NCBI RefSeq assembly: GCF_017349075.1
Contig: NZ_JAFMOF010000002.1
Span: forward strand, 868,001 to 932,000
DNA: 64,000 bases
Source: Streptomyces triculaminicus
GTDB lineage: Bacteria; Actinomycetota; Actinomycetes; Streptomycetales; Streptomycetaceae
Direction of reading: 5' to 3'
In this document: piece after piece, positions 56,658-64,000 of the stretch
Layout: every line of letters begins with the position of its first letter
Position numbering within the stretch: the stretch's first letter is position 1
Position numbers and translations under genes: made by a program
Notes under the pieces: model-generated
Told to the model about the DNA's origin: nothing
Databases searched by the model: none
Seen by the model: the letters and a program-made list of their open reading frames with translations, nothing else

Positions 56658-57873
56658 TTGGACCACGCGATGCATGGCTGCGTCCTGCTGCTGGACGGCA
56701 CCCCCGACCGGCGGCGGGGCGCTCTGCCCAACCCCACCGCGCACGCCATCGCCGGTGCGGGCCCGCGTGGTTTCCTCGCCGCCGCCTCGGCCGACGTGGT
56801 GCAGCTGCCCGCCATGGCCGGGCCGCAGAGCGTGCTGGCCTACCTGCGGGACGCCGTCCAGGTGCCCGGACCGCTGCTGATGTGGGTCACCGGCCATCTG
56901 ATGGTCCCCGCCCGCCGCAGCACCGAGATCCACCTGGCGCTGCGCGAGAGTACCGGCGCCACCGTCCGCTACACCGGCCTGCCCTGGGAATGGCTCACCC
57001 GCACCCTGCGCGAGCACGCCGGCCCCACCCTGCTGCTCGTCGACGCCGAGGCCGACGCCCACGCCTGGCCGCACGTGGCCGCCGCCGCCCATGACGGACG
57101 GCTGGCCGCGGGCCTCGCGCTCGCCGGAGTGGTCACCCCCGCTCCCGACAAGCCGTCACTCGAGGCCGGCCCCTACACCCGGGCCTTCCTCACCGCGCTG
57201 ACCGCCGGTCACCCCGCCGCCGGCCCCACCCTCGACCCCGGCCCGCTGCACCACCTCGCCCTCTCCCAGGCCGCACTGCCCGAAGGCACCCTCCCCCCCC
57301 TGTCCGGCGCCACCGGCCCCGTCCTCGCCAACCGCGCCGCCCCGCCGGCCGCCGCGCCGGCCCCGCGCCGCCCGCCGCGCCGCCCGCGCCCCGGATCGTC
57401 GCGGAGCGGCCCGCGCCCCCGGCGCCCGAGCCGCCCCCGCAGGAGGAGGCGACGGCCCCCTGCCCCGCATCCTGGCCGCCGCCCACGCCGGCCGGCACAA
57501 CGAGGCGGCCGCCATGGCCGCCGCGTGGGAGCAGCAGACCCTGCGCCGCCACGGCCCGCGCAGCCCCGAGGCCGGGCTGTGGGTGGAGGTGCGCGCCGAC
57601 CTCGCCCGGCTCGCAGGCGACCACCCGCGCGCCGCCGAACTGTGGATGTCGGCCGCCGCCCACCGCCTGGAGCACGGCGGAGCGTCCGACGCCGAGGCCC
57701 TCGCGGCGCTCCGCCGCGCCCACTACTGCTGGCAGCACAGCGGGGAACGGGCGCACGGCCTGGCCCCCGCGCTCCTCGCGCTGTGGGAGCGCGTGCCCGA
57801 CGGCGCCGAGGCCGCGGCGGCCGTCCGCGCCCGCCTCCAGGAGGCGCCGCCGACGGTCCCGGGGCCGCGCTAG
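56658..57873 (+). pseudogene. Unknown actinobacterial protein, two probable frame breaks
   Basis: The N-terminal ~230 residues (HGCVLLLDGTPDRRRGALPN, VVQLPAMAGPQSVLAYLRDA, LLMWVTGHLMVPARRSTEIH, LLLVDAEADAHAWPHVAAAA, GPYTRAFLTALTAGHPAAGP) recall a caspase-like or esterase-like fold, but no catalytic site is assigned. A Pro/Ala-rich linker and a helical C-terminal domain follow (AAAWEQQTLRRHGPRSPEAG, DHPRAAELWMSAAAHRLEHG). The frame changes at about 57355-57370 and again at about 57458 (GCCCCCTG lacks one C, giving PLPRILAAAHAGRHNEAA). Two added bases give 405 residues. TTG 56658 with GGAAGGAAG upstream is the likely start; ATG 56670 is possible. Confidence 0.65.
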
Positions 57874-57898
57874 GCGTGTCCGACGGGCCGGCACGGGA

Positions 57899-58888
57899 CT
57901 AGCCGCCGCGGTCCGCGCTCCACCAGCGGGCCTTGTACATCCCGCCGCGCAACAGCGTCCGCGTGCCGTCGGGCTGATAGAGCACCAGCGTGGTGGTGCA
58001 CCACGCGCAGGCGTGCCCCGGCTCCGGGCGGCTGACCAGCACCCGGCCGGTGTCCGGGTCGTCGCCGACGCTCTTGACGTCCGGACCGTCGATCCGGGAC
58101 CGCAGCGGGTAGGCCACGAAGGCCTCCTCGACGGTCGAGTACTGGTACACCGCCGAACGCGTCGTCACCCACAGCCGCCCCGGCGTGCTCAGCACCGGGG
58201 CCAGGTCGTGGCCACCGCGCGTGGGCAGCTCCACCCGCCGGTCCACCGACAGCTCGGGGTCGCCCGGCGTGCCGCCCACCCGCAGCGCGACCAGCTGACG
58301 ACTGCCCAGCGCCCACAGCAGCCGCGTGCGCGGATCCCAGTGCACCCCGTGCGCCCCGGCCAGGGCCGCCTGGGCGTGCCGGGTGGCCCGCGGTCCGGCC
58401 GAGGCCGCGTACAGCCGCACGTAGCCGCCTGTGCTCGCCGCCACCGCCACGTTGCCGTCGGGCAGCAGCTCGATGCTGTGCGCGTTGCCCTCGCCGGTGT
58501 CCGCCGCCCAGTACACCTCGCGGTCCGGGTAGCCGACGACCGCGGCCAGTCCGCCGGAGGCGGCGGTCAGCAGATAGCGCCTGCCGTCCAGCCGGCGGAG
58601 CTTGACCTCGCTCGGGTTCGTCCACGTCGTCGCCGGATCCAGGTCCTCCAGGGACTGCCGCCCGTCGGCGCTCCACGACCACAGCACGCCCCGGTCGTCG
58701 CTCTCGGCGTCCCATTCCCGCCGGTCCGAGTCCAGTACGTACACCGACCGCGTCGCCTGGTCCGCCGCCACGATCGGGGTGCCCGCCGCCGCACCCGCCC
58801 GGCCGCGGCCCTTGGCCCCGGCCGTCGCGCCCGGGACGGCGGCCGCCAGCGACACCGCCAGCAGGGCGGCGATCCACAGCCGTCTCAC
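57899..58888 (-). CDS. Secreted beta-propeller protein (DUF6528-like)
   Basis: The 329-residue protein has a signal peptide (RRLWIAALLAVSLAAAVPGATA) and propeller-type repeats: TPIVAADQATRSVYVLDSDR, GVLWSWSADGRQSLEDLDPA, NAHSIELLPDGNVAVAASTG, GAHGVHWDPRTRLLWALGSR, RLWVTTRSAVYQYSTVEEAF, HACAWCTTTLVLYQPDG. It matches DUF6528, which has no known function. GTG 58888 follows GGGGGTGA. It is divergent from the P450-cupin pair across 238 bp in which I see no gene. Confidence 0.8.
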   Translation of the reverse strand: MRRLWIAALLAVSLAAAVPGATAGAKGRGRAGAAAGTPIVAADQATRSVYVLDSDRREWDAESDDRGVLWSWSADGRQSLEDLDPATTWTNPSEVKLRRLDGRRYLLTAASGGLAAVVGYPDREVYWAADTGEGNAHSIELLPDGNVAVAASTGGYVRLYAASAGPRATRHAQAALAGAHGVHWDPRTRLLWALGSRQLVALRVGGTPGDPELSVDRRVELPTRGGHDLAPVLSTPGRLWVTTRSAVYQYSTVEEAFVAYPLRSRIDGPDVKSVGDDPDTGRVLVSRPEPGHACAWCTTTLVLYQPDGTRTLLRGGMYKARWWSADRGG

Positions 58889-59126
58889 CGCGTCACCCCC
58901 GGCCGTCGTGTGCTCCCCTTGCCCATGCGGAGCAGCATCGGCCGCGCGCCGCCGGGCGCGGCGGTGCCACGCCCGGCACTCAGCCACACGGCCCAGCGCC
59001 GGTCCGACCATCCCAGCAGTGCGCCGGACGGGTGGTTTTCCCGGTTCGCCCCGATGCGCGGGCGTGTTTGCGGGGAGGGTGAGTGGCAGCGACAGCCGTG
59101 CTCCCGACTGGGTGGGTGGACAACCG

Positions 59127-60344
59127 ATGACGACGACCGAATCCGTGGCGGACGAGTTCCCCGTACGCTTCTGGAACGTCGAGGACCTGCGAGGGCTCGA
59201 TTTCGACCCCTTCATGGCCCAGCAGCTGCACGAGGAACCCGTCTCGCGGGTCAAGCTGCCCAACGGCGAGGGCCACGCCTGGTTCGTGACCCGCTACGAG
59301 GACGTCAAGTTCGTCACCTCCGACCCCCGCTTCAGCCGGCAGGCCGTCGTCGGACGCCCCATCACCCGGCTCGCCCCGCACTTCATCCCGCTCGACGAGG
59401 CGGTGGGCTTCGCCGACCCGCCCGAGCACACCCGGCTGCGCAAGGCCGTCGCGAAGGCCTTCACCGCCCGCAGCCTCGAGCGGCTGCGCCCCGGCGCCCA
59501 GCGCGCCGCGAACGCGCTGCTGGACGAGATGGAGGACGAGGGCCCGCCCGCGGACCTGATGCGGCACCTGCACGGCCCGCTGCCGCTGGCCGTGATCAGC
59601 GACCTGATGGGCGTCCCCCAGGAGGACCGGCCGCGGATGGCCGAGTGGACGAACATCCAGCTGTCCGCCGCCTACGGCCGCGAGGCCAGCGAAAAGGCCA
59701 AGAGCGGCATGGCGTCCTACTTCACCGAGCTGCTGCGCTCGCGCCTGGAGGAGCCCCGCGACGACCTGGCCGGCGACCTGGCCGAGGCGACGCGGGAGGG
59801 CGACCTCAGCACCGAGGAGGCCGTCGCGATCGCGCTCCTCATCCAGGCGAGCGCCGCCCACGCCGTGCGCAACAACAGCGCCAACATGGTCTACGCCCTG
59901 CTCACCCACCCCGACCACCTGGCCCGGCTGCGCGCCGAACCCGCCCTGCTGCCCCAGGCGATCGAGGAGCTCCTGCGCTACATCCCGCACCGCAACGCCG
60001 TCGGCCTGGCCCGCGTCGCCACCGAGGACGTCGAGGTGGCGGGCGTGCGGATCCGCGCGGGCGAGGTGGTGCACTCCTCCTACCTCACCGCCAACCGCGA
60101 CCCCGCCGTCTTCGACCACCCCGACGAGCTCGACTTCGACCGCGAGCACATCGCGCACCTGTCCTTCGGCCACGGACCGCACTTCTGCCTGGGCTCGATG
60201 CTGGCCCGGCTGGAGTCCGAGATCATCCTGTCCTCGCTGATCGCGCGCTTCCCGAAGCTGCGCCTGGCGGAGCCCCTGGCGGACATCCGCTGGCAGCGCA
60301 GCGCGCTCATCCGGGGCCCGGAGAACCTGCCCGTCACCTGGTGA
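59127..60344 (+). CDS. Cytochrome P450 with atypical I-helix
   Basis: The 405-residue P450 has GFADPPEHTRLRKAVAKAFT (C-helix), the ExxR motif in IEELLRYIPHRNAVGLARVA and the heme-binding loop SFGHGPHFCLGSMLARLESE. The I-helix reads LLIQASAAHAVRNNSANMV, so the usual (A/G)Gx(D/E)T acid-alcohol pair is missing. Such P450s often have special substrates that supply the alcohol group themselves, or non-standard chemistry. ATG 59127 has a weak GGTGGG upstream. A cupin gene follows 43 bp later, which suggests a two-step modification of one substrate. Confidence 0.9.
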   Translation: MTTTESVADEFPVRFWNVEDLRGLDFDPFMAQQLHEEPVSRVKLPNGEGHAWFVTRYEDVKFVTSDPRFSRQAVVGRPITRLAPHFIPLDEAVGFADPPEHTRLRKAVAKAFTARSLERLRPGAQRAANALLDEMEDEGPPADLMRHLHGPLPLAVISDLMGVPQEDRPRMAEWTNIQLSAAYGREASEKAKSGMASYFTELLRSRLEEPRDDLAGDLAEATREGDLSTEEAVAIALLIQASAAHAVRNNSANMVYALLTHPDHLARLRAEPALLPQAIEELLRYIPHRNAVGLARVATEDVEVAGVRIRAGEVVHSSYLTANRDPAVFDHPDELDFDREHIAHLSFGHGPHFCLGSMLARLESEIILSSLIARFPKLRLAEPLADIRWQRSALIRGPENLPVTW

Positions 60345-60387
60345 CCGCCGTCCGGCCACGTCCCGGCCGCACCGAAAGGCCCGCACC

Positions 60388-60951
60388 ATGACGCTCATCA
60401 CCGCCCCCGACGGACTGGTCGTGCCCCCCGGGGAGGGACGGACCCTGGCCACCGCCGCCCAGCAGGTGACGTTCAAGGTCACCGGCGAGCACTCCCGGGC
60501 GGCCTCGAGCTTCGAGGTCCTCGTCCCGCCGGGGTTCGACGTCGGGGCCCATCTGCACACCCGCAGCGAGGAGCTGTTCTACGTCCTCGAGGGCGAGCTC
60601 GACGTCCTGGCCTTCGAGCCACGCGTGCGCACCCGCGACAACTGGCGGGAGTGGGAGTCCGCGACGGGGCGGCGGAGCGTGCGGGCACGCCCCGGCACGA
60701 TCATCGTCGTGCCGCCGGGCTGCCCGCACGCCTTCGCCAACGCGACGTCCGAACCGGTGCGGATGTTCTTCCAGGCGTCACCGCCCCCGGACCACGAGCG
60801 CTACTTCGAGGAGCTCTTCGAGATCCTCAACTCCGGCCCCCAGGTGGACCACGAGGCGGTCGCCGAGCTGCGCAAGCGCTACGACATCGAGCAGCTCACC
60901 CCGCTGACGATGCATCCGGTCCCGGCGTCAGACGCCGCTCCCGGGGCGTGA
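60388..60951 (+). CDS. Cupin-domain protein
   Basis: The 187-residue protein is a single cupin: motif 1 is [20 protein letters not shown], with His-x-His and Glu as metal ligands, followed by GELDVL, and motif 2 is [20 protein letters not shown] with the fourth His. The C-terminal helix region ([17 protein letters not shown]) is typical of dioxygenase/isomerase-type cupins, and the reaction is unknown. ATG 60388 follows GAAAGG. Its 3' end overlaps the convergent DUF1348 gene by 56 bp. Confidence 0.88.
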   Translation: MTLITAPDGLVVPPGEGRTLATAAQQVTFKVTGEHSRAASSFEVLVPPGFDVGAHLHTRSEELFYVLEGELDVLAFEPRVRTRDNWREWESATGRRSVRARPGTIIVVPPGCPHAFANATSEPVRMFFQASPPPDHERYFEELFEILNSGPQVDHEAVAELRKRYDIEQLTPLTMHPVPASDAAPGA

Positions 60952-61339
60952 TGGCCAGGTCGTTGATGCTGGCGTAGCGCCGGCGCATCAGGCCGTCGGG
61001 GGCGAACTCCCAGTTCTCGTTGCCGTGGCTGCGGTACCACTGCCCCGCCGCGTCGTGCCACTCGTACTCGAAGCGCACGGCGATGCGGTCGTCGGTGTGC
61101 GCCCACAGCTCCTTGCGCAGGCGGTAGTCGAGCTCGCGCTCCCACTTCTCGCGGAGGAAGGCCACGATCTGCTGGCGGCCGGTCAGGAACACGTCGCGGT
61201 TGCGCCACTGGCTGTCCTCGGTGTAGCCGAGGGCGACCCGCTCGGGGTCGCGGCTGTTCCAGGCGTCCTCGGCGGCCCTGACCTTGAGCAGGGCGGTCTC
61301 GGTGGTGAACGGCGGGAACGGCGGCCTGCTGTCGGACAT
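60896..61339 (-). CDS. DUF1348 (SnoaL/NTF2-like) protein
   Basis: The 147-residue protein matches DUF1348: [80 protein letters not shown] and [20 protein letters not shown]. It is probably a small cone-fold enzyme or ligand binder induced by a xenobiotic. It is divergent from a TetR gene with two palindromic operators in between, the usual arrangement for an effector controlled by its own repressor. Confidence 0.9.
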   Translation of the reverse strand: MSDSRPPFPPFTTETALLKVRAAEDAWNSRDPERVALGYTEDSQWRNRDVFLTGRQQIVAFLREKWERELDYRLRKELWAHTDDRIAVRFEYEWHDAAGQWYRSHGNENWEFAPDGLMRRRYASINDLAITPRERRLTPGPDASSAG

Positions 61340-61364
61340 GACTCTCCCCTGGTCCGTACGACGC

Positions 61365-61382
61365 GGAGAACGATCGTTCTCC
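61365..61382. promoter_or_regulatory. TetR operator 1, perfect palindrome
   Basis: GGAGAACGATCGTTCTCC is a perfect 18-bp palindrome 25 bp upstream of the DUF1348 start. A second copy of the same arms lies at 61402-61417, 36 bp away centre to centre. This is a likely binding site for the adjacent TetR-family protein. Confidence 0.8.
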
Positions 61383-61401
61383 GTGATGTGCGGTAGCGTA
61401 G

Positions 61402-61417
61402 GAGAACGATGGTTCTC
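61402..61417. promoter_or_regulatory. TetR operator 2
   Basis: GAGAACGATGGTTCTC repeats the arms GAGAAC/GTTCTC of operator 1 with an imperfect centre. It lies 24 bp upstream of the TetR start, next to a TAGCGT (61394-61399) that may be the -10 of the TetR promoter, so binding would block it. Confidence 0.75.
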
Positions 61418-61441
61418 GTGCAAGGGGAAGGCGGGTCGGGC

Positions 61442-62005
61442 ATGACGGAGGCGCCGGCGGGGGAGGACGCCGAGGGCCGCGTCCTCGACGCGGCCGAGGA
61501 ACTCTTCTACGCCCACGGCCTGCAGGCCGTGGGCATGGACGCCCTGCGCACGGCCTCGGGCGTCTCCCTCAAGCGCCTCTACCGGCTCTTCCCGTCCAAG
61601 GAGGTCCTGGTCGAGGCCTATCTGCGGCGCCGCGACGAACGCTGGCGCGCGGAGCTGGCCGCGTACGCCGGCGCCAGGCCCGCCGGCCGGGAGCGGCTGC
61701 TCGCGGTCTTCGACTGGCTCGGGACCTGGTTCGCCGAACCGGGCTTCCGCGGCTGCGCGTTCGTCAACTCCTTCGGCGAGCTGGGCGCCTCCTCGCCGGG
61801 CGTGGCCGCCGCGGCCCGCGCGCACAAGGACGCCTTCCGGCGCTACCTGGCCGGCCTGGTCGCCGAGACGGGCGCGCCCGCGCACCTGACGGACCATCTG
61901 CTGCTGCTCGCCGAGGGTGCCATCACCACGGCGGCCCTGTCGGGCGCCGCCGCCCCGGCCCACCAGGCCCGCCAGGCGGCGCTGGTGCTGCTGGACGCCG
62001 CCTAG
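61442..62005 (+). CDS. TetR-family transcriptional repressor
   Basis: The 187-residue regulator has the TetR helix-turn-helix ([40 protein letters not shown]) and an effector domain with [20 protein letters not shown] and [23 protein letters not shown] 61442 is preferred because an upstream ATG (61409) lies inside operator 2. It likely represses itself and the divergent DUF1348 gene, with release by an unknown ligand. Confidence 0.9.
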   Translation: MTEAPAGEDAEGRVLDAAEELFYAHGLQAVGMDALRTASGVSLKRLYRLFPSKEVLVEAYLRRRDERWRAELAAYAGARPAGRERLLAVFDWLGTWFAEPGFRGCAFVNSFGELGASSPGVAAAARAHKDAFRRYLAGLVAETGAPAHLTDHLLLLAEGAITTAALSGAAAPAHQARQAALVLLDAA

Positions 62006-62086
62006 CCGCCGCATGGGCGGTGCCCGGAACGGGAAGGTCTCGTCCCGAAAAGGATCTTGCAGCGTATGCAGCGTAAGGAGCCCTCC

Positions 62087-63016
62087 GTGCACCGCCTCAC
62101 CTACGACGACGTCGAGCGGGCCGCCGGTCGCGTCGCCGGCCACGTCCGGCCGGTCATCGTCGGCCGGGCCGGCCCGAACCTGTGGCTGGCGCTGGAACAC
62201 ATGCAGCACACCGGCTCCTTCAAGGCCCGCGGCGCCCACAACTTCCTCGCCGCCCACCGCGAGGCCGGCACCCTGCCCGAGGCCGGCGTGACCATCGCCT
62301 CCGGCGGCAACGCCGGACTGGCCTGCGCCTGGGCCGCCCGCCAGGAGGGCATGCCGGCCACCGTCTTCCTGCCCGAGAACGTCCCGCACGTCAAGGTCGC
62401 GGGACTGCGCGGCTACGGCGCCGACGTCCGCCTGGTGGGCACCGAGTACGCGCAGACGCTCGCCGCCTGCGAGGAGTTCGCCGCCACGACCGGCGCCCTG
62501 GCCAGCCACGCCTACGACCACCCGCTCATCGCGGCCGGCGCGGGCACCCTCGTCGACGAGATCCGCGCGACGGTCCCCGGCCTGGACACCGTCGTCGTCG
62601 CGGTCGGCGGCGGCGGGCTCCTCGCGGGCGTCGCCGCCGCCACCCGCCACCACGGCCTGCGCACCGTCGCCGTCGAACCCGTCGACTGCCGCGCCCTGAG
62701 CGCAGCGCTCGAGGCCGGTCGCGTCGTCGACGTCGAGGTGGACTCCGTCGCCTCCGACGCGCTCGGCGCCCGCCGGGTGTCCCGGGACGCGCTGGCCGCG
62801 GCCCAGGGCGACGGCGTGCGCTGCGTGCTCGTCCCCGACGCCGAGATCGTCCGCGCCCGCCAGGCGCTGTGGGACGACCGGCGGCTCGCCGTCGAACACG
62901 CCGGTGCCACCGCGCTCGCCGCGCTCGGCACCGCCTACGTCCCGGCCGACGGCGAGCGGCTCGCGGTGGTGGTCTGCGGCGCCAACACCGACCCGAGCGA
63001 CCTCGTACGGCGTTAG
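62087..63016 (+). CDS. PLP-dependent serine/threonine dehydratase-like enzyme
   Basis: The 309-residue fold-type II PLP enzyme has the cofactor Lys in [14 protein letters not shown], the phosphate loop [18 protein letters not shown], and [17 protein letters not shown] near the C-terminal half. It would deaminate threonine or serine, or act as a related racemase; the chain lacks a regulatory ACT domain, so the catabolic or racemase type is favoured. GTG 62087 has AAGGAG at a 6-bp spacing, and longer starts are less likely. Confidence 0.88.
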   Translation: MHRLTYDDVERAAGRVAGHVRPVIVGRAGPNLWLALEHMQHTGSFKARGAHNFLAAHREAGTLPEAGVTIASGGNAGLACAWAARQEGMPATVFLPENVPHVKVAGLRGYGADVRLVGTEYAQTLAACEEFAATTGALASHAYDHPLIAAGAGTLVDEIRATVPGLDTVVVAVGGGGLLAGVAAATRHHGLRTVAVEPVDCRALSAALEAGRVVDVEVDSVASDALGARRVSRDALAAAQGDGVRCVLVPDAEIVRARQALWDDRRLAVEHAGATALAALGTAYVPADGERLAVVVCGANTDPSDLVRR

Positions 63017-63137
63017 TCCCCCAGGCGCACGGCCGGCGGGGCGATACCCCTGAAGGTGAAGGGCTTTCGCGGCCCTTCACTCAAAGGGGACTCTCCGCTA
63101 GAAATGGGGGCAGTCGCAGACACGGGGGGTACCGGAC

Positions 63138-63650
63138 ATGAACGGCCGCCACGCAGTGCCCGCACCCGATCCCGGACCCGGGGCGGCGCCCCCGGACCAC
63201 GCCGGGTTCGTCGCCGTCTCCGTACGCCTCACCGGCTTCGACGAGTTCGACCTGCGCGGCACCGGCCTGGTCCGGCTCTACCACGACACCACCGTCGAGC
63301 AGGTGGGCCGCCCCGCCGTGGGCCGCTTCCTCGCCGACCTGGACGCGGCCGGCGGCGACCCCGACGGCATCACCGACGAGACCTCGCGCGACATCGCCCG
63401 GGCCATCACCCACCTGTGGTACCTGGGCGTCTGGCCGCAACTCGCCCCCTCCACGCACGCCGCGCTGCGCCGCGAGCAGGCCAACACCGCGTTCGTGGCC
63501 TCGCCCGAGGCGTACACCGAGGGCCTGGTCTGGCGGACCTTCCACGGCCACCCGCCGGGCGCCAAGCCGCCCGGCCACGGCACCTGGGCCACCCCGCCGC
63601 CCGGCGCCCCCGTCCGGCCCGCCGCCCGGCGCCGGGAGGGAGCCGCGTGA
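63138..63650 (+). CDS. Putative small subunit of a GMC-type dehydrogenase
   Basis: The 170-residue protein (FVAVSVRLTGFDEFDLRGTG, YHDTTVEQVGRPAVGRFLAD, ARAITHLWYLGVWPQLAPST, GLVWRTFHGHPPGAKPPGHG) resembles the small subunits of sugar/polyol dehydrogenases, which accompany an FAD GMC subunit, and indeed its stop overlaps the start of such a gene. The family match is moderate. The pair would oxidise an alcohol or sugar. Confidence 0.6.
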   Translation: MNGRHAVPAPDPGPGAAPPDHAGFVAVSVRLTGFDEFDLRGTGLVRLYHDTTVEQVGRPAVGRFLADLDAAGGDPDGITDETSRDIARAITHLWYLGVWPQLAPSTHAALRREQANTAFVASPEAYTEGLVWRTFHGHPPGAKPPGHGTWATPPPGAPVRPAARRREGAA

Positions 63651-64000
63651 GCGCCGCCCCCGCCGAGCGGGACGGGCGCCGCCACGACGTCATCGTCGTC
63701 GGCGCCGGAATGGCCGGCCCCTCCTCGCCGGGCAACTGTCCGACCAGGGCTGGCGCGTCCTCGTCCTGGAGGCCGGCACCCGCACCCTGGACACCTGGCC
63801 CGGCTACCTCGACGCCCTGGACACTTACTACGCCGCCCTGGCCAAGGTCCCCAACGCGCCCTACCGCCCCAACGCCGCCGCCCCCTCCCCGAGCGTCCTC
63901 GACCTCGAGGGCCTGCCCGCCGGCGGCTACCGCGCCCACGGCTACTTCGTCCAGAACGGCGCCCTGCCCTACTCCAGCGACTACCTGCGCGCCACCGGCG
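63647..64000 (+). pseudogene. GMC-family FAD oxidoreductase, 5' part with frame break, runs off right edge
   Basis: The GTG start overlaps the upstream stop (GTGA). The N-terminus HDVIVVGAGMAG is the FAD Rossmann motif of GMC oxidoreductases. The frame then breaks at about 63719 (GGCCCCTCC lacks one base) and continues as LLAGQLSDQGWRVLVLEAG, then GYFVQNGALPYSSDYLRATG to the window end. The intact gene would be a flavin dehydrogenase with the small subunit upstream. Confidence 0.78.

Overview
The window is very GC-rich actinobacterial DNA, with third codon positions nearly always G or C, GTG and TTG starts, and short Shine-Dalgarno sites. Several genes are Streptomyces hallmarks: an NsdA-type differentiation regulator, the CslA/GlxA/CslZ tip-glycan locus, an orphan DUF397 protein, DUF5302 and DUF6126 small proteins, a SpoIIE phosphatase with a PAS domain, and a Ser/Thr kinase fused to tandem TPRs. 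I read it as chromosomal DNA of a Streptomyces or close relative. I saw no rRNA, tRNA, CRISPR array, insertion sequence or prophage.

Layout. 1-6 kb: a GAF regulator, a cyclase-family hydrolase, a CapA-like phosphoesterase, a PAP2 phosphatase and an acyl-CoA dehydrogenase. 6-11 kb: a nitroreductase stub, an NAD(P)-binding protein, DUF1003, and a P450/FAD-reductase pair divergent from a SnoaL-like protein. 11-26 kb: CoA-dependent catabolism, with PaaK, a penicillin-acylase-type hydrolase, two acyl-CoA synthetases, a nitronate monooxygenase-like enzyme, a crotonase, a DUF35 protein and two thiolase-fold proteins, interrupted by a kinase-TPR gene. Two of these promoters carry the same 19-bp operator-like element. 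26-38 kb: small conserved proteins, an amidase, an APH-like kinase, NsdA, a SpoIIE phosphatase, a HEAT protein and several envelope or unknown proteins. 38.8-46.2 kb: a six-gene membrane complex of the energy-converting-hydrogenase/complex I family whose large subunit has lost all four Ni-Fe cysteines. 46.2-46.9 kb: a three-gene ArsR operon. 47-52.3 kb: cslA, glxA and a convergent GH6 glucanase. 52.4-54.6 kb: a divergent pair of end-joining genes (ATP-dependent ligase and LigD-type polymerase). 54.7-64 kb: secreted proteins, a second CapA, a P450-cupin pair, a TetR/DUF1348 divergon with twin operators, a PLP dehydratase, and the start of a GMC-type dehydrogenase.

Sequence quality. Seven genes (GAF regulator, P450, DUF35, amidase, glxA, the 56.7-kb unknown gene and the GMC gene) carry clear internal frame breaks. 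HyfF and the N-terminus of CslA probably do too. Where the break can be located, one or two added bases, usually a G or C in a G/C run, restore a full-length family protein, and the total lengths then fit whole codons. I consider consensus errors more likely than true pseudogenes. Broken genes are typed as pseudogene only to flag the break.
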